40,893 nucleotides of DNA from Candidatus Wildermuthbacteria bacterium RIFCSPHIGHO2_01_FULL_48_25 (GCA_001823155.1 MHTR01000023.1:1-40893), one strand, 5' to 3'; numbered from the stretch's first letter, positions 1-8,555 are shown. Notes: a model not told the origin generated them from the letters alone. Program-made: numbers and translations.

Positions 1-234
1 CTTATCTCTGTGGTTATAGAGGTATTTCATTTGCAGCTTCGTGAGCTCTGCTTCGTCAAAATTCTCTCCGGTGTGGAACGTGCGGGAAAGAACCTTTCCT
101 GTTTTGAGGTTTTTAATTCGCGCAGATACCGTGGAACTTCCTCTTCCTTGGAACATCATAGAACTCTCCAGCACCTCGTAGGGCTGGCCCTCGAAAAGAA
201 ACTGCACTCCTTTTTTTAATTCTGTGTGTATCAT
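1..234 (-). CDS. efp: Elongation factor P, N-terminal 78 residues (cut by window edge)
   Basis: EF-P binds the ribosome beside the P-site tRNA and relieves stalling at proline stretches. The minus-strand reading from the ATG at 234 gives 78 residues with the KOW-like N-terminal domain, including LKKGVQFLFEGQPYEVLES and the following RIKNLKTGKV strand and RTFHTGE. It is open at the window edge, so domains II and III lie outside. The ATG overlaps the fmt stop as ATGA, implying translational coupling. The loop tip that carries the modified lysine in E. coli (Lys34, PGKG) reads FQGRGSS, with arginine at residue 31. The gene is missing from the ORF track because it is truncated. The proline-rich protein encoded at 3591 would be an obvious client. 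Confidence 0.9.
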   Translation of the reverse strand, partial: MIHTELKKGVQFLFEGQPYEVLESSMMFQGRGSSTVSARIKNLKTGKVLSRTFHTGENFDEAELTKLQMKYLYNHRDK

Positions 235-1220
235 ACTTTGGAACCAATAATATCTTTATGACCGAGAAGGAACTCCTTGGAACTCATGGGTTTCTTGCCC
301 TCAAGCTGTAGCTCCTCAATAACCAAGGCGCCTTCCCCGCATTGAATAGCAAGTTTTTTATCTTCGGTCAAGAACACCGTGCCAGGAGTGAACTTGGTCG
401 GGCCAAGTTTCGGGAAACTTGGCCCGACCAAGTTCTGTACCAAGTTTCGATTGAACACTGCAACTTTGAGTATTTTCAAGTTATGACCCTTAAACACCGT
501 GAACGTTCCTGGCCAGGGAGTAAACGCACGCATCTGGCACTCAATTTCTTCTGCTGGCCTATTCCAATCGATCTTTCCATCTTCTTTTGCAAAGATTTTG
601 GTATATGTTGCCCTTGAATCATCTTGGGGAATGGCTTGTATCTTACCCTCAACCCATTGCGGAATTGTTTTGATGAGCAACTCTGCTCCCAGCTCCGCAA
701 GTTTATCACGCAACTCTGGAAAGGTTGGTTTTGAAAATTGAAAATTGAAAATTGAAAATTCTTGCTGCGCAAGTATTGGCCCGTGGTCCATTTTCTCATC
801 CAAAAGCATAATGGTAACTCCTGTTTCTTTATCTCCATTGAGAATGGCGGTATGAACAGGCGAGGGGCCTCGGTATGTTGGCAACAAAGAAGGATGAACA
901 TTCAAGGTACCTTTCTTTGGAACGTCTAAAACTTCTTTGGGAAGAATCGCCCCGTACGAAGCTACCACAAACAGATCGGGAATCAAACTTGGCCCGGCCA
1001 AGTTTGAATCAAACTTGGCCGGGCCAAGTTTCACGGGTTGAGCTACTTCCAAAGAATACTTTTGTGCGGCAACTTTCACTGGTGAGGGAGTGAGTTTTAG
1101 ACTTCTTCCAGCAGGTTTATCCGGAGTAGTCACTACCAAAACAGGCTTTGTATTCGCCTGCACAAGTTTTTCTAATACAGTCGCTCCGAACTCAGAAGTT
1201 CCAAAGAAAACAATGTTCAT
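231..1220 (-). CDS. fmt: Methionyl-tRNA formyltransferase with two in-frame palindromic inserts
   Basis: The enzyme formylates Met-tRNAfMet with 10-formyl-tetrahydrofolate. The N-terminus MNIVFFGTSEFG is the family start, LNVHPSLLP carries the catalytic Asn and His, and DEKMDHGP carries the catalytic Asp. I use the ATG at 1220 rather than the track start at 1235, because it overlaps the upstream stop as ATGA and matches the family N-terminus. The length of 329 residues is slightly above the usual size. Two insertions explain the excess. Residues about 64-78 and 263-277 are encoded by paired AACTTGG/CCAAGTT palindromes, and residues about 154-163 come from an AATTGAA heptamer run. All inserts keep the frame. 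The gene is coupled to efp downstream. Confidence 0.93.
   Translation of the reverse strand: MNIVFFGTSEFGATVLEKLVQANTKPVLVVTTPDKPAGRSLKLTPSPVKVAAQKYSLEVAQPVKLGPAKFDSNLAGPSLIPDLFVVASYGAILPKEVLDVPKKGTLNVHPSLLPTYRGPSPVHTAILNGDKETGVTIMLLDEKMDHGPILAQQEFSIFNFQFSKPTFPELRDKLAELGAELLIKTIPQWVEGKIQAIPQDDSRATYTKIFAKEDGKIDWNRPAEEIECQMRAFTPWPGTFTVFKGHNLKILKVAVFNRNLVQNLVGPSFPKLGPTKFTPGTVFLTEDKKLAIQCGEGALVIEELQLEGKKPMSSKEFLLGHKDIIGSKV
391..434. repeat. Paired mini-palindromes inside fmt (C-terminal copy)
   Basis: AACTTGGT CGG GCCAAGTT and AACTTGGC CCG ACCAAGTT, 6 bp apart, are exact reverse complements. A third half unit (ACCAAGTTT) follows. They encode the in-frame LVGPSFPKLGPTKF segment. Confidence 0.88.
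732..760. repeat. AATTGAA heptamer microsatellite inside fmt
   Basis: About four tandem 7-bp units (TTGAAAA), encoding FSIFNFQF on the minus strand. Confidence 0.8.
986..1030. repeat. Paired mini-palindromes inside fmt (N-terminal copy)
   Basis: AACTTGGC CCG GCCAAGTT and AACTTGGC CGG GCCAAGTT, 7 bp apart. They encode the in-frame KLGPAKFDSNLAGPSL segment. Confidence 0.88.
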
Positions 1221-1672
1221 TTCACGATTCTCCACTCCATCATCGATTCTTTATCCGCAAACTCCAACCATTCTCCTTCGGGAGTAACCACGAACCACTT
1301 TTTCTTGGTTTCAGACCACACCATGGGGTTGTTCCGGTAAAAGGGTTTTTTCACTACTTCTTTTGGCTTCAACCTGTCGAGTTCCAGCCATTTCTTGAAC
1401 ACGGTTTCAATGGCGTAATCCAAGTTTCTCGACTGCGCCCATTCCGCTACCTTGGTTATGGCTTCTTTTGCGTTTTTGACGGAACCTGCCAGATCAATGA
1501 GCTGTTTCGCGGGCCGCACGAAGCGAGAGTAGATGATTTTTTTCTTCTTTGCGTCTTTCTTTATCTGCTCTATAGAAAGTCCCTTGGTGGAAAAGTAATG
1601 GTTTACCACTTCCTGAATAGGGGAGTCATCGGGTTTTTCTTTCTTTGCTGCTGTCTTTTTCGTTTTCTTCAT
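1217..1672 (-). CDS. Conserved hypothetical protein with Lys-rich N-terminus
   Basis: This 151-residue protein begins with a basic stretch (MKKTKKTAAKKEKP), followed by a mixed helical region and a C-terminal part rich in Trp and Lys (KKWFVVTPEGEWLEF). I do not recognise a named domain. The basic tail suggests nucleic-acid or ribosome contact, which is inference only. It is the first gene of a minus-strand chain with fmt and efp, and its TGA overlaps the fmt ATG. The chain starts 39 bp from the divergent ligT-like gene, so the two share a short promoter region. Confidence 0.75.
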   Translation of the reverse strand: MKKTKKTAAKKEKPDDSPIQEVVNHYFSTKGLSIEQIKKDAKKKKIIYSRFVRPAKQLIDLAGSVKNAKEAITKVAEWAQSRNLDYAIETVFKKWLELDRLKPKEVVKKPFYRNNPMVWSETKKKWFVVTPEGEWLEFADKESMMEWRIVK

Positions 1673-1691
1673 GAATTGATTTTAGCTTAAA

Positions 1692-1714
1692 AAGTGGTAC
1701 GATTCAATAATATG
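1692..1714 (+). promoter_or_regulatory. Extended -10 promoter of ligT-like/murC, probably leaderless
   Basis: TGG TACGAT ends at 1703 and the ATG begins at 1712. A normal start point would lie only one or two nucleotides before the start codon. No Shine-Dalgarno sequence is present. Confidence 0.5.
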
Positions 1715-2278
1715 CTGCACAGGATTTTTTTGGCAATAAAACTGCAAAAGGGAATGAAGGAACAGCTTCTGGCGTATCGGGAAAAGTGGCCGGAACTGCC
1801 CGCGCGATGGGCAAAGCAAGAAAACCTGCACCTCACCCTGGCATTCTATGGAAATGCCTCAGACCAGGAGCTTGAGGAGATAAAACAGAAAGTGAGAGAA
1901 GTGGCAAGTAAACACAAACCCTTTTCGCTCAAGCTTTCAAAAATAGTGTACGGCCCCAGTGTTTCGCAAGCGCGCATGCTCTGGGCGGTGGGGGACACCA
2001 CACAAGAACTCGCTTCGCTTCAGCAGGAACTCGCCGTGGCTCTCGAGCGCGTAGAAGAAAGGGAATTTTCACTCCACCTCACCCTGGCCCGATTCAACGA
2101 ATGGGAATTTAAGAAAATCAATCCCGAAGAGCGGCCCGAAGTAAACGAGGACATTTCTTTTGAAATCACGGTGCACTCAGTCGACATTATGGAAAGCAAA
2201 CCTAGAAGAGGCGGGGCTGAGTATAGTGTTGTTGAAAGTTGTAAATTGTCCGCCGGCCGGCGGATTGAAAATTCATGA
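1712..2278 (+). CDS. 2'-5' RNA ligase / RNA cyclic phosphodiesterase family protein
   Basis: This is a two-histidine phosphoesterase superfamily member of about 188 residues. The two HxTx motifs are visible as HLTLAFYG and HLTLARFN, spaced as in the LigT/ThpR family, which opens 2',3'-cyclic phosphates or joins 2'-5' RNA ends. I choose the ATG at 1712 (MLHRIFLAIKL) because family members start this way. It has no Shine-Dalgarno sequence, but an extended -10 (TGG TACGAT) ends 8 nt before it. The last residues are encoded by a TCCGCCGGCCGGCGGA palindrome, and the stop overlaps the murC ATG. The cellular substrate is unknown. Confidence 0.85.
   Translation: MLHRIFLAIKLQKGMKEQLLAYREKWPELPARWAKQENLHLTLAFYGNASDQELEEIKQKVREVASKHKPFSLKLSKIVYGPSVSQARMLWAVGDTTQELASLQQELAVALERVEEREFSLHLTLARFNEWEFKKINPEERPEVNEDISFEITVHSVDIMESKPRRGGAEYSVVESCKLSAGRRIENS
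2249..2264. repeat. Perfect 16-bp palindrome TCCGCCGGCCGGCGGA
   Basis: The palindrome lies at the 3' end of the ligT-like gene between AT-rich TTGTAAATTG and ATTGAAAATT stretches. It supplies the last residues of that protein just before the ATGA junction with murC. It resembles a mobile palindromic insertion that replaced the original C-terminus. Confidence 0.7.
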
Positions 2279-3585
2279 AGATTCACTTTATTGGTATCGG
2301 CGGTATTGGGGTTTCGGCTCTGGCAAAATATTATCTCCAGAAAGGCTGGGAGGTTTCTGGGTGCGATTTGGTAAGCACCGAGATAACAGACCAATTAAAA
2401 GAAATGGGGATATCGGTTCGCATTGGAGAACCCGACATTTCTTGCGTTCCTGAAAACGCAGACCGGGTTGTCTACAGCCCCGCTGTTCCAATAGACAATA
2501 TCGAGCGGAAAAAGAAGGAAGCGCAGAGTTATCCCGAAGCTCTAGGAGAACTGACAAAAACCCACTACACCATAGCTGTTTCAGGAACGCATGGAAAGAG
2601 CACCACCAGCTCTATGATCGGGCTCCTTTTGGTGAAAGCAGGATTTGACCCAACAATCATTGTCGGCACGAAGTTGAAAGAGCTGAGAGATTCTAACTGC
2701 AGAGTAGGGAAGTCAAAATACCTTGTCATTGAAGCAGACGAGCACTTTGCTTCTTTTTTGAACTACTGGCCCTCCATACTCGTATTAACTACCGTGGAAG
2801 CAGACCATTTGGATTACTACAAAAACCTCAAGAACATTGTTGAAACGTTCAAGAAATACGTAGGGCACTTGCCAGAAGACGGCTGGCTGGTGGCAAACGA
2901 AAACGATAAGAATATTACAGAAATCAGGAGTGTTGCAGACGCTTCACAAACCATGCTGTTCTCGTTAAAGCAGCAGGAAGCAGAAGAGTTGCGAAAACTC
3001 ATGAAAATACCAGGAGAGCACAACGTTACGAACGCCCTGGCTGCTCTTTCTACCGCCCGAATCCTCACCATTCCCGACGATATCTCTTTCAAAGCACTCT
3101 CCGAATACCAAGGCTCCTGGAGGCGGTTTGAGATTTTCCAGCTTAAAAAGCCAAAACCTTACACGTTGGTATCAGACTATGGCCATCATCCAACGGAAAT
3201 AAAGGTGACGGTGGAGGCGGCAAAACAAAAATGGCCGGATAAACCAATATGGCTCGTGTTCCAGCCTCATCAATACCAAAGAACACATCTTCTATGGGAT
3301 GACTTTGTGAACGTATTGTCCAATCTTCCTGTTGAGAAACTCATTATCACAGATATTTACGATGTGGCAGGCAGAGAAGACCCTGTTGCCAAAGCCAATG
3401 TTTCTTCTGAAAAGCTCGTAAGTGCAGTAAGCGCGTACAAGGGTTCGGTGCTGTATCTCAAAAACAATGAGGAAGCAAAAACATACCTCAAAGAAAACCT
3501 CAAAGGAGGTGAAATTGTCATGGTTATGGGAGCAGGGGATATTTATGGATTGACACGTTCGCTTGAAAAAGAGAAAATATCCTAA
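2275..3585 (+). CDS. murC: UDP-N-acetylmuramate--L-alanine ligase
   Basis: This cytoplasmic Mur ligase adds L-alanine to UDP-MurNAc using ATP. The 436 residues show the N-terminal Rossmann motif GIGGIGVSALA, the ATP loop SGTHGKSTT, EADEH and the TTVEADHLDYY segment of the central domain. The C-terminal domain holds DYGHHPTEI and the QPHQYQRT segment typical of MurC. Length fits the family. The start overlaps the ligT-like stop as ATGA. It heads the only part of the mur pathway found away from the mraY-murG cluster in this window. Confidence 0.95.
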   Translation: MKIHFIGIGGIGVSALAKYYLQKGWEVSGCDLVSTEITDQLKEMGISVRIGEPDISCVPENADRVVYSPAVPIDNIERKKKEAQSYPEALGELTKTHYTIAVSGTHGKSTTSSMIGLLLVKAGFDPTIIVGTKLKELRDSNCRVGKSKYLVIEADEHFASFLNYWPSILVLTTVEADHLDYYKNLKNIVETFKKYVGHLPEDGWLVANENDKNITEIRSVADASQTMLFSLKQQEAEELRKLMKIPGEHNVTNALAALSTARILTIPDDISFKALSEYQGSWRRFEIFQLKKPKPYTLVSDYGHHPTEIKVTVEAAKQKWPDKPIWLVFQPHQYQRTHLLWDDFVNVLSNLPVEKLIITDIYDVAGREDPVAKANVSSEKLVSAVSAYKGSVLYLKNNEEAKTYLKENLKGGEIVMVMGAGDIYGLTRSLEKEKIS

Positions 3586-3590
3586 TACAT

Positions 3591-4040
3591 ATGACACTTC
3601 TCGTCATCATTCTCTTAATGGTTCTGGTCGCAGTGATTACGTGGTTTTTTGCTTCACGTTCCGCACGAGCAAAAAGAGCTCCCGAACCAATAACGCCTCC
3701 TCCTGTTCAAAAGCCAAAAGTGATTCTACCCATTCCTCCCCGCGTGGCGCAACCTCCTGCTTCCTTCATCGCAAAGAAACCACTTCCGCCCGTTCCTCCT
3801 CCTTCGTATATTCCCAAACCCTTCGTCGCTTCCGCTCCTCAGGGCCTGCGGCCTACACCTCCGATGCCGCCAAAGCCAGTTGCTCCTCCTCTTCCTCAGA
3901 AACCGCCCGTGGCTGCTGAACCGTTAAAACCGTTTGAACCGCCAACAACTCAAAGGCCCATATTAACACCTCCTCCACCACCTCCAACCCCAAAACCCAA
4001 CACGCCCTCCATGCTTCCTAAGCCGCCTATAGGGTCATGA
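3591..4040 (+). CDS. Membrane-anchored proline-rich protein
   Basis: The 149-residue product has one N-terminal membrane helix (about residues 2-21) followed by a basic stop-transfer patch (SRSARAKRA). The rest is almost entirely proline-rich, with runs such as LTPPPPPPTPKP. It starts 5 bp after murC and its stop overlaps the next ATG, so it belongs to a coupled run ending in the large surface protein. Proline tracts of this kind need EF-P for translation. The likely role is an extended spacer or cell-wall-spanning stalk, which is inference. Confidence 0.75.
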   Translation: MTLLVIILLMVLVAVITWFFASRSARAKRAPEPITPPPVQKPKVILPIPPRVAQPPASFIAKKPLPPVPPPSYIPKPFVASAPQGLRPTPPMPPKPVAPPLPQKPPVAAEPLKPFEPPTTQRPILTPPPPPPTPKPNTPSMLPKPPIGS

Positions 4041-4444
4041 AAGAAACAGGCCTTATCTTTCTTGGAATTCTTGTTGTGCTCGCAATCAGCGCGGCAGGTT
4101 TCATATTCCTCAAAAACACTGGGTTACTCAACAACCAAACAGTAAACAACCCCTGCGCAGGCGTTGAAGAACCAGAAAGCGGCGTTATGTGCAAAGACGC
4201 AGTCGCAAGAGCCCTGGAACTGCATCCTGGAAGCGTAAACTCTGTTCAGCTCGCCACAACTGAAGTTGAGGGGGGACCAGGAGAAGCTCCTCAAGATGTT
4301 GAGTTGTGGCTTGTGGATATTAATGTTGAGAACCCAATTGAAACCGAATCTGAAATGATGCAGCGCATTATTGTTGCAGTAGAACCTACTCCAGTCCTTG
4401 GCATCGATTCTTTTGTGTACGAATTCTTCTCCTTTGCCCTATGA
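4037..4444 (+). CDS. Small single-pass membrane protein
   Basis: The 135-residue protein has an N-terminal hydrophobic helix (about residues 5-25) and a soluble acidic domain with two cysteines (NPCAGVEEP, GVMCKDAV). No named family is recognised. Both ends overlap neighbours by 4 nt (ATGA), so it is co-translated with the proline-rich protein and the 1045-residue surface protein. This suggests a role in anchoring or exporting that complex. The membrane topology is clear but the function is not. Confidence 0.7.
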   Translation: MKETGLIFLGILVVLAISAAGFIFLKNTGLLNNQTVNNPCAGVEEPESGVMCKDAVARALELHPGSVNSVQLATTEVEGGPGEAPQDVELWLVDINVENPIETESEMMQRIIVAVEPTPVLGIDSFVYEFFSFAL

Positions 4445-7400
4445 AATACTTTCCTCTCTTCATACTCGCCTCGTTTGCACTCCTCATAGCTTTGGTTATA
4501 CCAAGCTACGCCTCTGCCCTCCAATGCTCAGCACAACAAACCACACTCACCTTCACAAGTGAAAGATGCTATGACACCGATGGCACCTACATTGGCTGCA
4601 GCGGAAACAAGGTTTGCCAAGCAAACGGATACTGCTATCAACAAAACACCACAACCACAAACTGGTCGTGCCCTGACACCACGTCTGGTTCTTGCAGCTA
4701 TTCGAGCACCTGTGACGAAAGTGGCGATATTACCACCACGTACTCTTTCTGCGGCTCAAGCCCAGGAACCTGCTCTTCTTCTTCTTCCACCGAGTATGGC
4801 GCGTGCAGCAGAAGTACAAACGGCCAGTCGTGCGGCACAAACCAGGTATGTTCTGGCGGAAGCTGTGTAACATCCTGCGTTTCCAACCAAGGACAGAGCT
4901 GTCCCTCTGGCGCAAACGTCTGCGGCCAGACAAACACAGGAACCATTCAATGCGACGGAACCTGCTCGGCATCTACTCCGTCAAACCCGTCAACCTGTAT
5001 AAACAACGTGGGTGAAACCGGGTACCAATGCCCCTCTGGCTGCACCGTAACAGATAAAACCCTTTCTGTTTCAGTAACCGCAACTCCTTCTTCCGGCCCC
5101 GCTCCTTTGAAAAACGTGAAGATAGACGCTTCTGTGGGAGGAACCGCCACAGGAACCATTACCTACAAACTCGACTGCACCAATGACTTAGTGTTTGACG
5201 CAACCGAAACCTCAAGTTCAACATCCTACACCTTTACCAAGAAATGCGACTACGACACGCCCGGAAATTACACCGTGCGCGTGAATGTCACAAGGCAGAC
5301 TCTCAGCGTCAGCAATACCACCTCTGTGAGCACCTCTCTTGCGTGCGACTCCACCTCCTTTACCTCTTGCTCCAACGCGAAAGACTTTGGAAGTGGGGGA
5401 TCCATAGGAGCCATGTGCGGAGCAGATCAATACTATCAAGCCGTAGTTCCCGCGGGAAACACCTGCGATGTTTTGTTCTCGGTAACTCCCGACTCTTCCT
5501 CCGACTACGACTTGTATGTGGAAAACACGGCTGCTGCCTGCCCTTCAACAAGCGCCTGGGATTGCAAGTCAACGAATGGAACTGGAGCGAATGACCAATG
5601 CACGGCAACCCAGCTGGGGCCGGGAGCCTATAAAGCCCTGGTTCATAAATACAGCGGAAGCGGCATATACTCTGTTGCCTCAAGCGTTTATAACTGCAAG
5701 ATAATAAGCCTTACCTTTCCCTCAACCACATGGCAACGGTTATGGTACGACAACCCAAAAACGAACAACTTCAGTGACGCGAGCTTTCTGGGAGAAACCC
5801 CAAATGAATCATCCTTGCGTTTTGATACCGACTGGGGAGGCGGAACTCTCGCGTATTCGAGAAACAATACGGTTGGCTTTAAGTCAAGCAGAAGCATCAC
5901 GGTAAACCAAAGCGGAACCTATCAATTCGTCATCGGTTCTGATGACGGCGCACAACTCTATGTTGACAACTCTTTGATCATCAACCAGTGGGCCGATGGA
6001 AGCTGGCGCACCAGCACCGGAAGCGTTTCTCTCGCGGCCGGGACACACAACCTCGAGCTTAGATATTACGAAAATACGGGGAATGCAAGAGCATTCTTTA
6101 GCCCTGCAGTATCTATAACCGTTGAGCCTACCGCTATTGTGCAGGGAACGCAGATTACTCTTAGCGCGTACTGCGCGGGGAGCGCATGCGAAGGGAGGAC
6201 TGTTTTTTGGAACCATTCCTCGAGCGGGCCAAGCCCGGGAAGTTGTGTTTTGAGCGGCGGCAGGTGCCAAACCACATTTACCACCGCGGGACTTGGAACA
6301 GGAACCGTGAACTTCTGGGGAACCGTTGATATTTCAAACGACGGCGACACGACCGATGCAGGAGAACGTTCCGCAGATGTGCCGGTGACTATTGGTGCCT
6401 GCGCCAAAAACTATGACCTTATTCAGGATTCTATTAAGGTTGTTGTGCCAATCGCCGGAAGCACAAAAGAATGCACTGTCAACATCAATAGTTCAGGGCA
6501 AGACTTGAGCGACAGCAGTAATGTGAAGTACTACTCGCTCCCGTCGGGAAACGTGCGCACTGTGGAAATGGACGACGACCCTATTGGGGCAGGGGACTGC
6601 GACCTTGACCTTAAATGGACAGCATTTTTTGATGCTCCTTTGCAGGGTAAATTAGATATAGAAAGCAGAGCCGTAGAAAAAGAAGCGCTTCAAGGAACTT
6701 GGCCCTTCCAGACACCTCGAGATTTGTCATTTCAATATAATTTAAGTTCTTCGGAGTGTGTGTTTACGAGTTTTTCACCTGGGACTGCTAAAGATGACAC
6801 AAGCAGTTCAGGAGAAAACGCATGGACCAACCCAACTATATCTACAGACAAAAGAGCAGTCGTGAAAAAACACGGCGTCAAAGCCAACTACGGTAGTAAT
6901 GAAACTGAGAAACAAGTGTTCAGCAATCGGCAATTTACTTTAAAGGAGTGTGTTTCAAACGACCAGTGCAACCCTTCCAGCCTCAATCCAAACTCAGATG
7001 CAAGTTCCACTAAACAAATATGCAACATTGATGCGAATGATAATGGGGTAGGGGATATCACAAGTAATTTCTCCCCGAATACATGTATTGATAGCGTATA
7101 CCCAAGTACAAAAATAACAGGGCTTACGTCTTCGGATTCAGGGATTGCGAGAGGAGAAAAAGGTGGATCCGTATGGCTGCGAGGTCGTGACGGCGGAGGA
7201 AACAGACTTTATACCGCAACTGCAGAATTTAAAGACGACGGGGGAGCAGGACTCCAAACCTGTCTTTTCGCTCTTCGCACAGGAACGCCCGCGACAACCG
7301 TAATAACAAGCAATCAATGGTGCAGTGGTACTACGACTACAAAAAGCTTTACATTCAGCGTAGGGCCGACTGGAGATTGCAATACACAAGAACAAGATAA

Positions 7401-7578
7401 TTGCACAGTCTGGGCGTGGGGAATTGATCGTGCCCAAAACAATGAGATATTTGATGCATATCGAAAGCTTTCGAACTCGTCCCAAGAAAAATCATACCTC
7501 GACTCTTCTACGAGTTTCACTGAGCGTATCAACTACCTTGAAATGGGCGTGGACTACACTCCTCCTACTACTCAATAA
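4441..7578 (+). CDS. Large secreted Cys-rich surface protein with PA14-like and PPC-like domains
   Basis: The 1045-residue product starts with a signal peptide (hydrophobic to about residue 25, ending SYASA). Residues about 28-200 are a Cys-rich region with repeated GxCxxxxxC patterns. About 205-300 is a PKD/Ig-like strand region. About 305-415 resembles a pre-peptidase C-terminal domain (SSDYDLYVENTA). About 425-560 resembles PA14, with GSDDGAQLYVDNSLIINQW and AGTHNLELRYYENTG. The rest is a Ser/Thr-rich beta protein with more cysteines. PA14-like modules often bind glycans, so host attachment is plausible but unproven. No sortase motif or C-terminal anchor is visible. It is coupled to the upstream membrane proteins by ATGA. 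Confidence 0.85.
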   Translation: MKYFPLFILASFALLIALVIPSYASALQCSAQQTTLTFTSERCYDTDGTYIGCSGNKVCQANGYCYQQNTTTTNWSCPDTTSGSCSYSSTCDESGDITTTYSFCGSSPGTCSSSSSTEYGACSRSTNGQSCGTNQVCSGGSCVTSCVSNQGQSCPSGANVCGQTNTGTIQCDGTCSASTPSNPSTCINNVGETGYQCPSGCTVTDKTLSVSVTATPSSGPAPLKNVKIDASVGGTATGTITYKLDCTNDLVFDATETSSSTSYTFTKKCDYDTPGNYTVRVNVTRQTLSVSNTTSVSTSLACDSTSFTSCSNAKDFGSGGSIGAMCGADQYYQAVVPAGNTCDVLFSVTPDSSSDYDLYVENTAAACPSTSAWDCKSTNGTGANDQCTATQLGPGAYKALVHKYSGSGIYSVASSVYNCKIISLTFPSTTWQRLWYDNPKTNNFSDASFLGETPNESSLRFDTDWGGGTLAYSRNNTVGFKSSRSITVNQSGTYQFVIGSDDGAQLYVDNSLIINQWADGSWRTSTGSVSLAAGTHNLELRYYENTGNARAFFSPAVSITVEPTAIVQGTQITLSAYCAGSACEGRTVFWNHSSSGPSPGSCVLSGGRCQTTFTTAGLGTGTVNFWGTVDISNDGDTTDAGERSADVPVTIGACAKNYDLIQDSIKVVVPIAGSTKECTVNINSSGQDLSDSSNVKYYSLPSGNVRTVEMDDDPIGAGDCDLDLKWTAFFDAPLQGKLDIESRAVEKEALQGTWPFQTPRDLSFQYNLSSSECVFTSFSPGTAKDDTSSSGENAWTNPTISTDKRAVVKKHGVKANYGSNETEKQVFSNRQFTLKECVSNDQCNPSSLNPNSDASSTKQICNIDANDNGVGDITSNFSPNTCIDSVYPSTKITGLTSSDSGIARGEKGGSVWLRGRDGGGNRLYTATAEFKDDGGAGLQTCLFALRTGTPATTVITSNQWCSGTTTTKSFTFSVGPTGDCNTQEQDNCTVWAWGIDRAQNNEIFDAYRKLSNSSQEKSYLDSSTSFTERINYLEMGVDYTPPTTQ

Positions 7579-7591
7579 TTTTGATACTCGG

Positions 7592-7640
7592 CAAAAGAAA
7601 AACGGCCTTCTCCTTTCTTGAAGAAAGAAGAAGGCCGTTT
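7592..7640 (-). terminator. Intrinsic terminator of the gene at 7659-8453
   Basis: On the minus strand an 18-bp stem with one mismatch (AACGGCCTTCT to AGAAGGCCGTT at its base) has a small loop and is followed by TTTTTCTTTT. On the plus strand it may also stop transcription from the surface-protein operon. Confidence 0.85.
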
Positions 7641-7658
7641 GCCCGATTTGGGCTTTAC

Positions 7659-8453
7659 TTACGAACGAACAAGGACTTCATACACCTCCTTGATGGTGAA
7701 GATGGAGTCGTTTGGCGCAGTCGTCGCAATGACAATCCGTGACCAATCTCCCTCGTCAAAGACAGTCAACCCTTGGGCACCCCTCAATCCGAGAAGCCTC
7801 AGACCCTTGGTTGGGTCTTTGCTTTCGTTATACCCAGGAGGTGGCGCAAGTTCGCGCCATGTCTTCCCCTCGTCAAGAGAGTAGACAGGCCGATGAATGC
7901 CACGGGTGACGAAGAGACTCTCCGGAGAACAGTTCTCGATGCAGGTGTCATCCGACCACAGTGCGACCCATGTATTCCCATGGGCAACGATGTAGGAAAG
8001 ACCACCTGGATGCCATTTCTCTGGAGTGCTCGGGTACAGGTACGGTGCATCGAGCTGCATGGTCGCAAACAGCGTCTCGTTCAGTTCATTCCAGGCTTCG
8101 CTGGAAAGGAACTCGGCCTTTTGGTCCGGGTTCTTTACAAATTCCGAGCCGGGCTTCCAGATCGGTTCTACGATCGGCACTTTCGCCGATGCAACCGACA
8201 ACTCACTTACTGGAACCGGTGCCCGAGAAGGCACTCGAACAATGCTGGACTGCTCACGTGTCGCAGGAACTGCAGAGTTGCGAGCGCCTGCGAACACAAC
8301 GAACAGAACTGCCACTGCTACTGCGAAAACCGCGACTACCAAGAAAGACATGGCGAGTGGAACAATCCTGTCCCACCGCACATTCTCGAGGCGGTGCCGC
8401 GTTGCTTCGACGTGATCCGAAGCAGCAATCTGCTCCCGAATCTGGTCTAACAT
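7659..8453 (-). CDS. Single-pass membrane protein with extracellular BNR/Asp-box-like domain
   Basis: I start at the ATG at 8453 because GGAGG lies 6 nt before it. The track start at 8471 places this Shine-Dalgarno sequence inside the gene. The 264-residue protein has a short cytoplasmic N-terminus, a strong membrane helix (about residues 31-57), a Ser/Thr/Pro linker and an extracellular domain. That domain contains YSLDEGKTW, a good Asp-box (SxDxGxTW) as in sialidase-type propellers, and SPESLFVTRG. One visible Asp-box is too few for a full propeller, so this is a fold hint only. It is monocistronic with its own promoter and terminator. Confidence 0.75.
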   Translation of the reverse strand: MLDQIREQIAASDHVEATRHRLENVRWDRIVPLAMSFLVVAVFAVAVAVLFVVFAGARNSAVPATREQSSIVRVPSRAPVPVSELSVASAKVPIVEPIWKPGSEFVKNPDQKAEFLSSEAWNELNETLFATMQLDAPYLYPSTPEKWHPGGLSYIVAHGNTWVALWSDDTCIENCSPESLFVTRGIHRPVYSLDEGKTWRELAPPPGYNESKDPTKGLRLLGLRGAQGLTVFDEGDWSRIVIATTAPNDSIFTIKEVYEVLVRS

Positions 8454-8509
8454 TTGGCACCTCCATGCCACTTATTTGGTTATGTACGGAAAATCTCCGA
8501 ACTAATACA

Positions 8510-8539
8510 ATTATATACCCATTTGTACCTATTTGTCAA
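8510..8539 (-). promoter_or_regulatory. Sigma-70-type promoter with internal direct repeat
   Basis: On the minus strand TTGACA is followed after 18 nt by TATAAT. The spacer region holds two consecutive 10-mers, ACAAATAGGT and ACAAATGGGT, which could be an operator. It drives the gene starting at 8453. Confidence 0.75.
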
Positions 8540-8555
8540 GATGGCAATTTAGAGC

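Noticed and set aside
1221-1235. Upstream ATG of fmt given in the ORF track
   Set aside because: It lies inside the preceding gene, and the ATGA overlap at 1220 matches the family N-terminus.
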